A stretch of DNA of 64,000 bases from Anthopleura xanthogrammica (Eukaryota > Cnidaria > Anthozoa > Actiniaria > Actiniidae). A program made the position numbers and the translations under genes. Shown here in pieces: positions 11,913 to 22,199 of the stretch; position 1 is the first letter of the stretch; each line of letters starts with the position of its first letter. The stretch covers positions 688,501 to 752,500 of the forward strand of contig OZ025207.1 of NCBI GenBank assembly GCA_964019055.1. The letters run 5' to 3'. The notes under the pieces are model-generated. The model saw only the letters and a list, made by a program, of their open reading frames with translations, ran no database searches and was not told the DNA's origin.

Positions 11913-12516
11913 ATATAAATTAAGACAACGAAATACCGTCAGTGATTTGTCATATTTCGCCTTTTCAGTGCAAATGTTGCAAATAATAAGAATGTAACTG
12001 AAGATATAACTGATGAAAATATTTTGATTTAATCCATTTAAAAGATATGAACTACTTTGGTGACTTTTTCAACTCATTTGATTTTATTTCCGCAAGTTCA
12101 GAAATGTAAGTAATGTACAGACCTATATATTGATCATTAAAAAAAACTTGTTAAATAAATGTTTTCGTGTTCATAAATGATTTGCTGATGCAAACGGTAA
12201 CAATTGTTTCAACGAAATGTTCTTTCAAACTTTACTTTCGTCCATTTTTCTCTGAATTGAATACACAACAATTTCATCGTTATCTCAAACAGATCCCAAT
12301 TTATGTTCTTCATAGTCATTCATCTCCATTGCACAAGTGTGGGGGCGTGAAAAATAGTGCTTTCGTACAATTTTGTACAATAGAAGTCCAATTCCAATCA
12401 CAAGAACGCCAAGGGGGACCGAAATAGAAGTTTCAAGAACCCACTGCAGGTTTTTATTTCCTCCTTTACCAATAAAATTTTTGCTTCAAAGTCGGACTGT
12501 AAAAAATAGTTGTTTG

Positions 12517-12625
12517 AATTATTTATTTATTTATTTATTTACATTACTTCATCCATTGAATAATTACTAATAGAGGGGGTTAGCACAACGGAGCTGGGCT
12601 CCAAATTAAGTGCGCCCTAACAGAA
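12517..12625 (-). repeat. LINE/SINE 3' tail ending in (AAAT)n, copy 1
   Basis: A segment of about 105 bp ending, on the minus strand, in AAATAAATAAAT. It shares nearly all its bases with 19130-19230, including GGGGGTTAGCACAAC and GAGCTGGGCTCC. Two same-strand copies with the same A-rich tetranucleotide tail are typical of the 3' end of one retroposon family. Confidence 0.65.
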
Positions 12626-12747
12626 ATATATATAAATCTAGCCAGAGAAACTTATTATTCTCATAAAATGAACAAGGAAACGATGAAGAAACCTATATGG
12701 GCTGTTGAGACTGTAGATAGTCTAAGGGCTGTAGATAATCAGATGTG

Positions 12748-13030
12748 ATTTGATGTGATTTGATGTGATGTGATGTGATGTGATGTGATGTGATGTGATG
12801 TGATGTGATGTGATGTGATGTGATGTGATGTGATGTGATGTGATGTGATGTGATGTGATGTGATGTGATGTGATGTGATGTGATGTGATGTGATGTGATG
12901 TGATGTGATGTGATGTGATGTGATGTGATGTGATGTGATGTGATGTGATGTGATGTGATGTGATGTGATGTGATGTGATGTGATGTGATGTGATGTGATG
13001 TGATGTGATGTGATGTGATGTGATGTGATG
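12748..13030. repeat. TGATG pentanucleotide satellite, about 280 bp
   Basis: A virtually perfect array of the 5-bp unit TGATG (equivalently GTGAT), about 56 units. A few variant units with an extra T occur at the left edge (12748-12770). Both complementary frames are open and translate as repeated I-T-S-H-H, but this follows from the repeat and is not evidence of a gene. Confidence 0.97.
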
Positions 13031-13100
13031 TCATGCGTACTTGTTGCGCATGATGGTGTTCTTGCAGGACTCGGATGGACCACGAGAGTAGATGTAGATG

Positions 13101-13595
13101 TCAGAATGTAAGAAGAAGTTGGTTGAATTTCAGCGGACGTACTTCTAACAAGGTAACAAGACTTTGTAGAATACTAGGCGTACTTTGCGCCCGATTTCGG
13201 CTAACTGGTATTGTCGAGATAGATGTTGTTATTACTCCTGACGGTTTAAAAGTTGTCAACAGTGGCATAAAGCTTGATGGGTTAAGTCCTGAACAATCGG
13301 TTCTAATGTTGGTTAACGATGGATTAAGACAGAAACACTGTAGGGGGTTTTTCCGTATGTCTAAATTCTTCAAACGTATAAAAAGATCTTGAAGCACTGT
13401 AGCATTTGGACAAACAATTAACGATAACTACTTGAATCCAACAAGCTTACTGCAATCAAACTTCGGGATGTCTGAAAGAGAAAGGCCTGCACAATCAATC
13501 AAACATCTAGTACACAGACATTCGTCTGAAGGACAGCAGTAGGCCGAGCAAATAAAGATGCATGAAACAAGTACTAGTATTCTCGCGAAATCCAT
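13101..13595 (-). pseudogene. Possible secreted cysteine-rich LRR-flank protein with one stop
   Basis: From the ATG at 13595 the frame begins with a signal-peptide-like segment (charged start, then LVLVSCIFICSAY). A cysteine cluster (CC, CLCTRC, DC) ending in LSDIP resembles an LRR N-terminal cap. After an in-frame TAG near 13408 the same frame continues with LKNLDIRKNPLQCFC, which resembles the last leucine-rich repeat and the cysteine cap at its end, and runs to 13101. The LRR body is nearly absent, so this could be a shrunken LRR receptor gene, a pseudogene, or two exons. Family resemblance is moderate. Confidence 0.4.
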
Positions 13596-14062
13596 GATGT
13601 TATTCCTAGTATAGAGACAAGTGCAATTATGAATTACTCATTGATTGACAAGACAAATTAAGGGAATAAAGTAAACACCCTACAGATACAGATTTAAAAT
13701 TATTTTATTTTTACTAAAATAAACTATTGTAACAATGTTTAAAGCTTCACATCAAAAACTCTGCTAATTGGTCGTCTTTTGCTAGGTCTTCCAATGAAAG
13801 TATTGTCAATTTTTCTATCTCATGTTTTAGTTATTGATTTAGGCTTAACCTAAAAACGTTAATCCTTTACGCACATAAAAACCCGTTTATTTAGAAGACT
13901 AGTTTTGTCTTTCGACCTTTTCAATTCTAAACCAAACCGTTATTTGCGCGCACTATTTGAAAACACAACATAGCGCACGCTCTAAATACATACGTAACGC
14001 ACGAGCTACAAAAACCTAATTACATCATGAGTGTTCAATATCACGAGTGTTCTATATTCATT

Positions 14063-14479
14063 CTAGGAATTCTGACATGATTCCATTCGTTCTTTGTGTT
14101 CATAACCATTGATGTTTTTCCCCTTCTTATTCGTACCGACGAATACGCCCGTTACATTCATGACAAAGTCTTGTATTATTCCGTGGTGTTTTTCGTTGCA
14201 ATGTTTCGCTAATACAGACATGTTGCCAGTGGCGTCTAAACCTTTTAAATGTTCTCTTCCTCTCGTGTATCCACTTCTCGATGTTTCACCTATGTATACA
14301 TGTCCACAAGATTTACATCTTATGTCGTATGTAACATTTTGGGTTGTACACCTGCCTTTTCCCTCTGTTCTACATATGAAGCAATCTTCTTTCTCGCATC
14401 CTTTCTTCTTAAATGGATTTGACTTCTGCATTACTTTCTTTATGGTCAACCCAGACGTTTCCACTACTTTCATGTCCAC
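14063..14479 (-). pseudogene. Penelope-like element: GIY-YIG endonuclease domain
   Basis: A 138-residue frame has a cysteine cluster (KKGCEKEDCFIC...C) followed by a GIY-YIG-type core: VTYDIRCKSCGHVYIGETSR carries the second (YIG) element, with the conserved arginine in SGYTRGREHL and histidines in HCNEKHHG. This arrangement, downstream of an RT thumb on the same strand, is that of Penelope-like retroelements, whose C-terminal endonuclease nicks target DNA. A frame break near 14480-14515 separates it from the RT part. Confidence 0.75.
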
Positions 14480-14514
14480 CTTTGCGTCCTTGATGTCTTT
14501 CTCAAGAGTCTTCT

Positions 14515-15110
14515 TTAGTTCTGATTCCGGTGTTGCAGGAACAAAGATAACACTAGAGAAGGTCTTATTCCCAGCCTTGTACCACGTTCTTTTCTTCTTT
14601 TCTTTTCACTTTCTCTTTCTGCCTTCTTCCACTCCTTCTCTCTATAAAGAGGTCTTATTCCCTGTTGGTCCATGGCTAGTATTCTTCTGTAAGCGTCTAT
14701 TGCCGACCTGACCACCTCGTATCGGAACTGCTGATCGTATCCAGAGTACTGCATCCTCACTACCATACTGTTCACATGTGAGACAGTTTGTTCCCACGGT
14801 AGGAGCCTGCTACAATTAAGTAATACCCTGAGTACTTCTTGTGTCATGATACGTTTACATTGTTTAGACAAAGCAGACCTTTGATGCACAACTGCCTTTG
14901 ATGCTACTTCTTTAGAATAAAACTCATGCATTACCATGTTGACATGCTGAGTGACACCATCTGTTTCTACTTCTCTGTTCTCAACCCACACTTTAACATC
15001 TAGTATTGGCAGTTTCCTATCAGCGTGGTGAGCTGGGTAGTCTACTTCAACTTGTATTGATGGGTGAATATCATTAGCAATAGATTTTAAATTTTTCTAT
15101 GTCTTCAGCT
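14515..15110 (-). pseudogene. Penelope-like element: RT C-terminal (thumb) part
   Basis: The frame from about 15110 reads IANDIHPSIQVEVDYP and KLPILDVKVWVENREV, then HEFYSKEVASKAVVHQRSA and LRVLLNCSRLLPWE, ending in a basic EKEWKKAERESEKKRRKER linker. These are the conserved post-palm blocks of Penelope-like RTs. The palm and fingers upstream are missing. Together with 14063-14479 this is a 5'-truncated copy on the minus strand. Confidence 0.7.
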
Positions 15111-15348
15111 TCACTTTTAAGGGTGTGATGGCTAATCTCCTTCTGTTGTAGAGGCGGGGAATGCTGCTGTTGTTTCTGATGCTGGTGATGGTCTTGATAA
15201 GAAAGATAACGGTTATACTTATTAAATGAATTTGCTCATTTCTTAAATTCTAGAGTTCTAAACAAATGATTCAGTAAAGTCGAAATTAGACTTCATGGAA
15301 GTGTTCTCTCCACTCGGGGGGTTTCTTGAACAAAACTTGCTCACCTGA

Positions 15349-15543
15349 TTATCCACTTCGTTCAGATTTCAGATCATTCCATTCTTGCACAGATAACGTT
15401 GTTCCATATTTAGTAGGGCGTCTTTCTCCCATAAGAGGGTTCTCAAACTGTTTGCGAACATGGATTTTGACCTCTCCATTAAAAGTATTAACAAAAACAC
15501 AAAATCCGCGGTTTCCAAGAACAACAGGGTTTTGCTGAGTCAT
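15349..15543 (-). CDS. PC4/Sub1-like ssDNA-binding domain ORF
   Basis: A 64-residue frame beginning MTQQNPVVLGN. Its core (FCVFVNTFNGEVKIHVRKQF, then PTKYGTTLSVQEWNDLKS) has the layout of the PC4/Sub1 C-terminal domain: a basic beta-sheet followed by G-x-x-L-x-x-x-x-W-x-x-L. PC4 proteins bind single-stranded DNA and assist transcription. Such short free-standing PC4 ORFs also occur in mobile elements. A possible donor (GTGAGC) lies just past the stop. Neighbouring Penelope and gag-like debris suggests TE cargo, but a host exon is equally possible. Confidence 0.5.
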   Translation of the reverse strand: MTQQNPVVLGNRGFCVFVNTFNGEVKIHVRKQFENPLMGERRPTKYGTTLSVQEWNDLKSERSG

Positions 15544-15829
15544 CTTGGCTATAAAGTGCTATGGCTAGTGAAGTACAGAACTATACTGAGCTGTATTTGA
15601 CATTTTATTCTTTTCAAAGCAGAAATTCCTTAAATAATTTTATTTTACAAGTACAAAGCATACCAAGCAAAAAAAAAGAATTCTTAAACAGCTGTCATCA
15701 GGTCATCCTGTCAAGTACAAAGTCTTCTATCGGTCTTACATATTTTTTTCGAAGTTAATCGGATTAAACTCCTGGACTGTAAATTATTTTTTCTCAATAA
15801 TTCCTGAAGCAGGGATATGTTCCAATTGC

Positions 15830-16327
15830 TTCACTTTAACCAGCGTGCGTTCTTGGGACGAGGCTCGTATTCTTGAGGCTTTTTAGCTTCCCTAGCTAAT
15901 TCTTTCATGTGATCTCTTCGTTCTTCTTCGAACTTCTTATATTCGTTTTCCAACCCTTCTACGAGGTCATCAGACCAATGGAAGTAATCACAGCTACGAT
16001 CGGGGTATTGAACGGCACAACAGAAGAATGTACTGTCTTTGTTCTTCTTGGTACTTCAAGAAGAAAAAATTGCACAGCGTTGTTAATATATTCATTGGAG
16101 TCTTCAATATCTTCTTGTGAAAGCAATTCGTGATATGACTTGTGAGCCGACCGGAAGTCGTTCATGGTCTCATGAAGCAAGGACAACTTATCTTTAACAA
16201 CTTTTATTTTGGGGAAATACGTCATTAGGGACCTTATTTCATTACCTCGTTTCGTTACCCAGCCCTAAGCTGCTCTCCTCGATGATTTTATACGTGCTAG
16301 CAGCTCTACGAGTTCGTTGGCGTTCAT
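15830..16327 (-). pseudogene. Degenerate gag-like or host ORF
   Basis: From ATG at 16327 the frame reads MNANELVELLARIKSSRRAA, then an in-frame TAG, then an alpha-helical region (KVVKDKLSLLHETMNDFR, ELLSQEDIEDSNEYINN). After a frame change near 16050, charged sequence rich in K and E follows (GLENEYKKFEEERRDHMKEL) down to 15843. The helix-rich opening resembles the start of LTR-retrotransposon gag proteins in this type of genome, but no diagnostic motif is present. Confidence 0.35.
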
Positions 16328-17221
16328 CTTATCTGTATGGCTTATCGCTTTCCGATCATTCCTTTGTAAATTTGCAGCTCGAATGTTTGATCTATGATTG
16401 TTTCAACGAAGAATATCGACTAATCTGAGATCCACCATGTAGCAAATTCGAACTAAATGTAGAGTATAATTCGCGTAGCTTAGATAGAAACCAATACGTA
16501 CGGACTTGAGTTTATTGTGTCGTTTATTCGTAGATTGATAGAAGGTAGATTGGTTGTTTGAAGATGATTATAAACTTGATTGATTTAATGTGGTTCGAAC
16601 TGAAATAAATAAGTTGAATACAATTGCTATAGAGTACATGCAGTGATTCAGTAAAAATACTATTGTTCTTGATTAATATAGACATAAGCCTAATGCTGTG
16701 GCATGGACTAAACTGTAAATCAATCGCCAATACGCAATACGGGAAACTGTACAACAACGGCTAAATTGTACTAAAATTAACAACTTAAAACTTAAGCTAA
16801 ATGGTAATGTACATGAAACAAATCACTAGATACAATAAAAGTAATCACTAAATAATTAATAAATGGCTGACTTACTTTGGTATGGGCAGTGCCATAGGTA
16901 GATAATTTGGGATAGATTTTGAGCTGAATAGCACATGTAGTTGGGTAGAATCGTAGAATTGATAGTTATGCAATGAATCAAGATATCGAATTACTGAGCA
17001 AAGTGTACGTACATAAAAGCGTGGCTATATTAATTATATATTAACTAAGTCGAGCGTTCCTAGACTAACAATAGTACATAACATTACCTTATTATATGAT
17101 ACAAAATGCTATGTATAAACAGTAATAATATTTTATATCAATTCTTAATAATGTTCAAAAATAATCTTGCTTGCAGTCAATCATATCAACATCAATGTTA
17201 GATGTAATTTCTGCTGAAAAT

Positions 17222-17440
17222 AGTCAGGCCTGCTGATTAATGGACGGCGAAGCATTGACCCTGGACCCCGAGTCATTCACAGCACTCAATGGACATTCAG
17301 GAGAATTCTCATGATGTCGCTCTTGCTCCTGCTTGCTAAGCCAACATTTAGTGCAAATATGGTGAACCCATCTACGCTCGTTTCTTAGAAGGCTAAATTG
17401 ATCTTTGGTACTCTTTGGTAAGAGTATTTGCCATTCTGAT
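17222..17440 (-). CDS. Exon-like ORF with C2HC-type zinc motif, unrecognised
   Basis: A frame ending in TGA at 17222 contains RRWVHHICTKCWLSKQEQER followed by HHENSPECP, a plausible zinc-binding C-x2-C-x11-H-x5-C arrangement. A splice acceptor-like CCAAAG lies upstream near 17410. It looks like the last exon of a gene on the minus strand. I do not recognise the family. Confidence 0.35.
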
Positions 17441-17949
17441 AGGCGCGACAAAAATGAACATTAGACTTAATTTTGTAACTAAGTGGCAACAATTGGTCTG
17501 TGTTTCTTCAAAAGTGGTGCCTGCTGAAAGTCTCAAAGCACCTCTTCTCTTGCCACAAAAAATTACAGTAAATGAATGGAAAGGTATGATGATATTTGAT
17601 TATGTGACAAGTTCAAAATGAGAAACCTCAACAGTTAAACCTGACAGTATATTTCAAAAAAATCATGAATAATTAATGAGCATTTGGTCCAATAAGTATA
17701 GGTAATCATATGGGGCCGAGTAAAATTAAGGATTAATTTCACAAGTGTTTCAGAAATTCAGAAACCGCAGGTTATCTTATTTGTAGAAATAACATAATAA
17801 ACAAGATTTAATTAAGTATAAGACTGAATATAAAAGTTGAATTTTACTATTACATTACATTATTATCAATGATATGTGTTACCATGGTAATGCATGCATC
17901 TCATATGTTAAATCCTTTGATTGAGCCTATAACATCTTATTAATCTCAA

Positions 17950-18060
17950 TTAATTTGATACCTGCGAATTCATTATCCACGCTCGTTAGAAGTTTCCTCA
18001 GAACACTCACAAATGATGTTGCCAATTTAAACGACACCTTGTTACCTCCAAAATTTTCAG
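17950..18060 (-). CDS. Exon-like ORF, unrecognised
   Basis: A minus-strand frame reads AENFGGNKVSFKLATSFVSV and LRKLLTSVDNEFAG, followed by a good donor (CAG then GTATCA). It may belong with the exon-like pieces at 18490-18770 and 17222-17440, which lie in the same order and strand. No family is recognised. Confidence 0.3.
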
Positions 18061-18486
18061 CAAGCACTAGGTACCTTAAAGTAAACACAATTGTACATGT
18101 AGTGAGAAACTGCATGACAACCATACCACATTTTGTGTGGTTTATGTATGTATGCATGTATAAGAGAGCTGTTCTGGAATGCATATCTATAAAAGTTGCA
18201 TTTTTTTAATTCAGATTAAATTTACCATTACCATTTGTTATTACTACTGTAGACAGCAACAAAAAATGAATCAAAGATACATTTATATGACTTGCCTTTG
18301 GCAAACGTCTTTTAGTGAATATTCTCGTAAGACGGATGGGTTCAATTCAGTACTGAATTCCAGTACTGAATTAAATCTGTTCCCCAAAAATATCTTTGCT
18401 GGGATAGTGACACCAATTTGTTGTTCCTTACATGAGTCTACATAAAAGAACAATGAATATATATTAATTTTCAATCCTAAATATAG

Positions 18487-18770
18487 TCAGTACGGAGCTA
18501 CATGTAATTTAGAATATAAGTTTAAGCTTATAACCTCTTTTGACAAAAGCCAATATTTGGCATTTTGGTGGCCCATGTGCTTGGCCTCATACAGTTTCCT
18601 TCCACTCCCATAAGAGCTCGAGAGAACCCTTTTTAGGAAGCTATACAATGTAGTCAGATCTCCGTTTGTGATATTACCCCCAAGGGTGAACATTCCTCCG
18701 CCATATCTTGAACGGATTAAAGTCAAGAACTTTGTCTTGCTGTCGAAGGCACTTGAGGGAAGAACAAATA
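18487..18770 (-). CDS. Exon-like ORF, unrecognised
   Basis: After a strong acceptor (pyrimidine tract then TTTTTTTAG near 18771) the frame encodes about 90 residues including KTKFLTLIRSRYGGGMFTLG, TTLYSFLKRVLSS and EAKHMGHQNAKYWLLSKEV, ending at a stop near 18487. Composition is protein-like and unlike the flanking AT-rich DNA. It is probably an exon of a host gene or an old TE gene; no family is recognised. Confidence 0.35.
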
Positions 18771-19129
18771 TCCTAAAAAAAGATAAACGCAATTCTTAAT
18801 CATTAAACTTTAGCCTTCCCCAAATATTATGTAATTATGTTTAGGCAGGTTTCACAGTCATGGCCTCCGAGGCCACTTGCCATATGTATGTGTGCGGTTA
18901 GGACTGGGTTGAGAATTTTTTCAAATTTTTTGATAAATTAATTAAAGTTGACTCATGTTTGTTTTGGCACTAAATAACTTTGGTGTTTTGGTTGGTGGGT
19001 TTTGTTTGGGTGTTCCTCATAATAGTGTCAACATTTTCCTGAATTTAATATCAAACCAACAGTCAGACACGAAAAAATTCACAACCACTGAACTGAAGGA
19101 CAAAAACATTCAACAATCTGTCTATTTTT

Positions 19130-19230
19130 ATTTTATTTATTTACATTACTTCATCCATTGAATAAATACTAATGGAGGGGGTTAGCACAACAGAGCTGGG
19201 CTCCAAATTAAGTGCGCCCTAGCAAAAATT
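19130..19230 (-). repeat. LINE/SINE 3' tail ending in (AAAT)n, copy 2
   Basis: Second copy of the sequence at 12517-12625, same strand, with a few substitutions, again ending in an AAAT-rich tail on the minus strand. Confidence 0.65.
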
Positions 19231-19438
19231 TAAAAAAATTAGTTACATAGAGATAATTTACCAAACCAATAAAACATAAAAATACACATATACTAGTTTA
19301 GAGATGTGTGAAGTTTGACTTGTGGTGGGATTTAACTTGTTTTGGAGAGGCATCATACCACGAAACCTTGTAAACAGGACCAATATATCACGCCTTTGTG
19401 GAAGTGTCTTGCGCATCGTTTGTCAATATTGCTCGCGC

Positions 19439-19965
19439 TGGGATGGCAGTTGACTGAAAGTTCGTTATGATGTATTTCCCTCCTATCCCAGGTTCTTGCT
19501 TTCTGACGAGAAATGCCCTGATTTTGACGAAAGTCAACAACTGTCCAAGTTCACAAAGTACAATATTAACAAAGTTCCACCAGAATCTTTAGAAAAATTG
19601 TCTTGTCTTGTTTTTACCTCGACGTTAGCCAGCTTTTAGCGCAAAAAGTTCGGAAAATTAAGTCCTTGAAGGTGTTGAATGGGATGGTAGTTGACTGAAG
19701 GTTCGTTATTATGTATTTTCCTCCTCGCGCGCGCATACTAGGTACTTGCTTTCTGACGAGGAATGCCCTGATTTTGACGAAAGTCAACAACTGTCCAAGT
19801 TCATTAAGTAAAAAGTAACGACCAAATGTCAGCAAATCTGTCAAATATTAACAAAGTTTCACCAGAATCTTTAGAAAAATTGTCTTGTCTTGTTCACCGC
19901 GACGTTAGCCAGCTTTAACGTAAAAAGCTCGGAACACCAAGTCCCCAAAGATGTTGAATTTCACC
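19439..19965. repeat. Two-unit direct tandem duplication, about 240-280 bp per unit
   Basis: Unit 1 (19439-19678) and unit 2 (19679-19965) share long near-identical blocks: GGGATGGCAGTTGACTGAA against GGGATGGTAGTTGACTGAA, then CCCTGATTTTGACGAAAGTC, AAATTGTCTTGTCTTG and GACGTTAGCCAGCTTT. Unit 2 has an extra segment of about 35 bp (around 19815-19850). No coding sequence is evident. Confidence 0.85.
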
Positions 19966-21039
19966 AAAATTCAGGAGCGAAAAACTCCGTGGCTGTGCGC
20001 GATGAACGACGTATGACGTATCAGTCGTACATAGGACACAGGAAGAGACAGGAACTGACAGCTGCCTGTGTTTCAAAGCATCTACAGCATCATATTTAAT
20101 GAGATTCGCTACTGAACGCCTCCGATGACGTGAGTCCAGAGACTTGAGTCAGAGACTATAAGAACACTGCGAAATCTGATACTCGTCAATGTGATCGCAC
20201 GTGGTCCAGCTGGTTCGTCCAGCTCACATGTTTGAACTTCTCCAAAATGTCACGTTTCCTTGTTTCTAGAAACTCATTTCTTGTTAAGTATCCACAAGAA
20301 ACAACCCAACTTCCCTCTTGTCCGCTGTTTTTCTCATGATGAGTTTGTAGATATGATATTCTTTTCTTTTTGTTTTTTGTTTTTAACTATTCGAAAGATG
20401 ACTGGAGTTCTGGAGTTTCTGAATATTGATTGACACTATGGAATACTGATACAAATTAACGAACAACCTCTATGTCTACTCTATAGAGGTGCATGATCCC
20501 ATAATATGAGTATACAAGATTTCAAAAAGGTTCTACCATTATTAATTGTCAACGAAATTCGAGCTGTTTTTAATCATCATGCCTCACAACAGGAGCTCGG
20601 TCTGTTATTAGTTTTCGCGGGAAAATACTGTGTGTGATAACTGATACATTCTCGCACTCCTAGAAGGGCGATCTTTTAAAGGGAGACTTTATATAATAAA
20701 TAACATTTTCTTTGGCACCTTATACTGGTAATACATAAGTGTTCATCTCCAAATAAACTTTTATATAAAGATACATATAAGTGATTTTAACTTATGCTCT
20801 AATAATTTCAATTTCCTGTGTCAGCATAATCTGTTTCAGCTCATCTGTTTTAAATTGACGAAAGACTCTTAGTTTATTTTTGTGTCTGTCGTTCCTTTCA
20901 TCAATGTCATATATGCTTTGGTTTATTGCTGTAAAAGGTTGGATGGGTGAATACAAGAAGGAGACAAACAGATTGTGGAGACCATTAAAACACTATCCTT
21001 TAATGTCCGCCATCTATATCACTTAGATCACTTATTGCT

Positions 21040-21975
21040 TAAACCTCTTGAGAGGACATCCACTCACACCGAACCTTCAATGCATCCTTTCCAACAAAAT
21101 ATCATGATTATCAGTATCAAAAGCTGCAGACAGATCAAGCAATACGAGAATAACAGAACGCTGCTCATCAATTGCTTTAAGTATATCATTATGCACCCTT
21201 AACAAAGCAGTCTCAACACTATGGTGTTTTTTGTAGGCAGATTGGAAAATTTCATGTAATTTATTATTCTCAAGGTGCTCTATCAGTTGAGCAGCAACAT
21301 CCTTCTCAATAACCTTTGAGATAAATCACAAGTTTGAAACGGGCCTGAAGCTACAGAACTCCTCTGGTGGCATGCTTTGCTTCTTTAGAAGTGGTCTTAA
21401 TAAAGCCTCTTTTAAGTTCGATGGCACAGTAGCCGTTGATATTGAAAGATTTACAATATTTGTCATAACCGGAAGAAGTACCTTAAAGCAGTTTTTCAAT
21501 AGCATACCAGGCACAGGGTCAAGATCTAGGGTCATGACTTCCCACTAAGGGAAGGATAAGTTTAGAGAGATCATTTGATGAGATTTCCCTCAAAGATGTT
21601 AATTACTGTGATAAACCTTCATGCAAATTACCATCATTAAAACAAGCATTGTCAAAACCAGCCTGGATAACTTTTATCTTGTTCTCAAAAAAGTTGGCAA
21701 AAGAATTGGCAAGTTCATTAGTAGAGGGAGACGGAGGAAAAAGTTGATCGGCTTTCTTATTTGTCAATTTCTCAAAAGTGGAAAAGAGAACTTTCTGATT
21801 GGACTGATTTTCAGAGATAATGTTGGAATAAAATTCATTTTTAGTTGTTTTAATAAGAGGTCTAACCACATTGCATTGATCCACATACAACTGACGATCT
21901 ATGGTCAGACGAGATTTCCTCCAAGCTCTTTCCAGACGTCTCCGTTTTATTTTCTCAACCTTCATTTCATCACTG
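21040..21975 (-). pseudogene. LINE RT fragments
   Basis: Minus-strand frames at 21965-21603 (linker, then DQLFPPSPSTNELANSFANF and FENKI), 21535-21326 (fingers, ending EEFCSFRPVSNL) and 21330-21050 (ENNKLHEIFQSAYKKHHSVE, LVLLDLSAAFDT) are consecutive parts of a CR1-like RT. They are broken by several frameshifts, a small deletion after FFENKI and loss of everything past the palm. This is a decayed LINE copy. Confidence 0.75.
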
Positions 21976-22199
21976 TATCAGAGGGCAAATGGACGCAAGG
22001 TTATTATGCGCTCTTTAGATGGTGCATGGTGCAAATTATTTACGCACCTCCAATTAAGGGGTCATGATGATGTTGTTTGCAAATGTTCAATTCCCACTCA
22101 TTGTGAAATTCCTCATACAGTTTGTCTCAGCCTCAGTCATTTCAAACCGTCTCCTTTTCACAGTAACTGTCTTGACTTTTGCGATTTCTTCTATATTGA

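Noticed and set aside
12748..13030. CRISPR-like array
   Set aside because: The unit is 5 bp with no spacers, in a eukaryotic genome.
12693..13083. Two overlapping open frames of about 114 residues made of I-T-S-H-H
   Set aside because: They are the translation of the TGATG satellite; no codon signature beyond the repeat.
13075..13392. Plus-strand 105-residue frame
   Set aside because: The opposite strand has a signal peptide and LRR-cap signature extending over a longer region; the plus frame shows no motif.
14109..14711. Plus-strand 200-residue frame, F/P/S rich
   Set aside because: It is the antisense of the Penelope GIY-YIG and thumb coding region.
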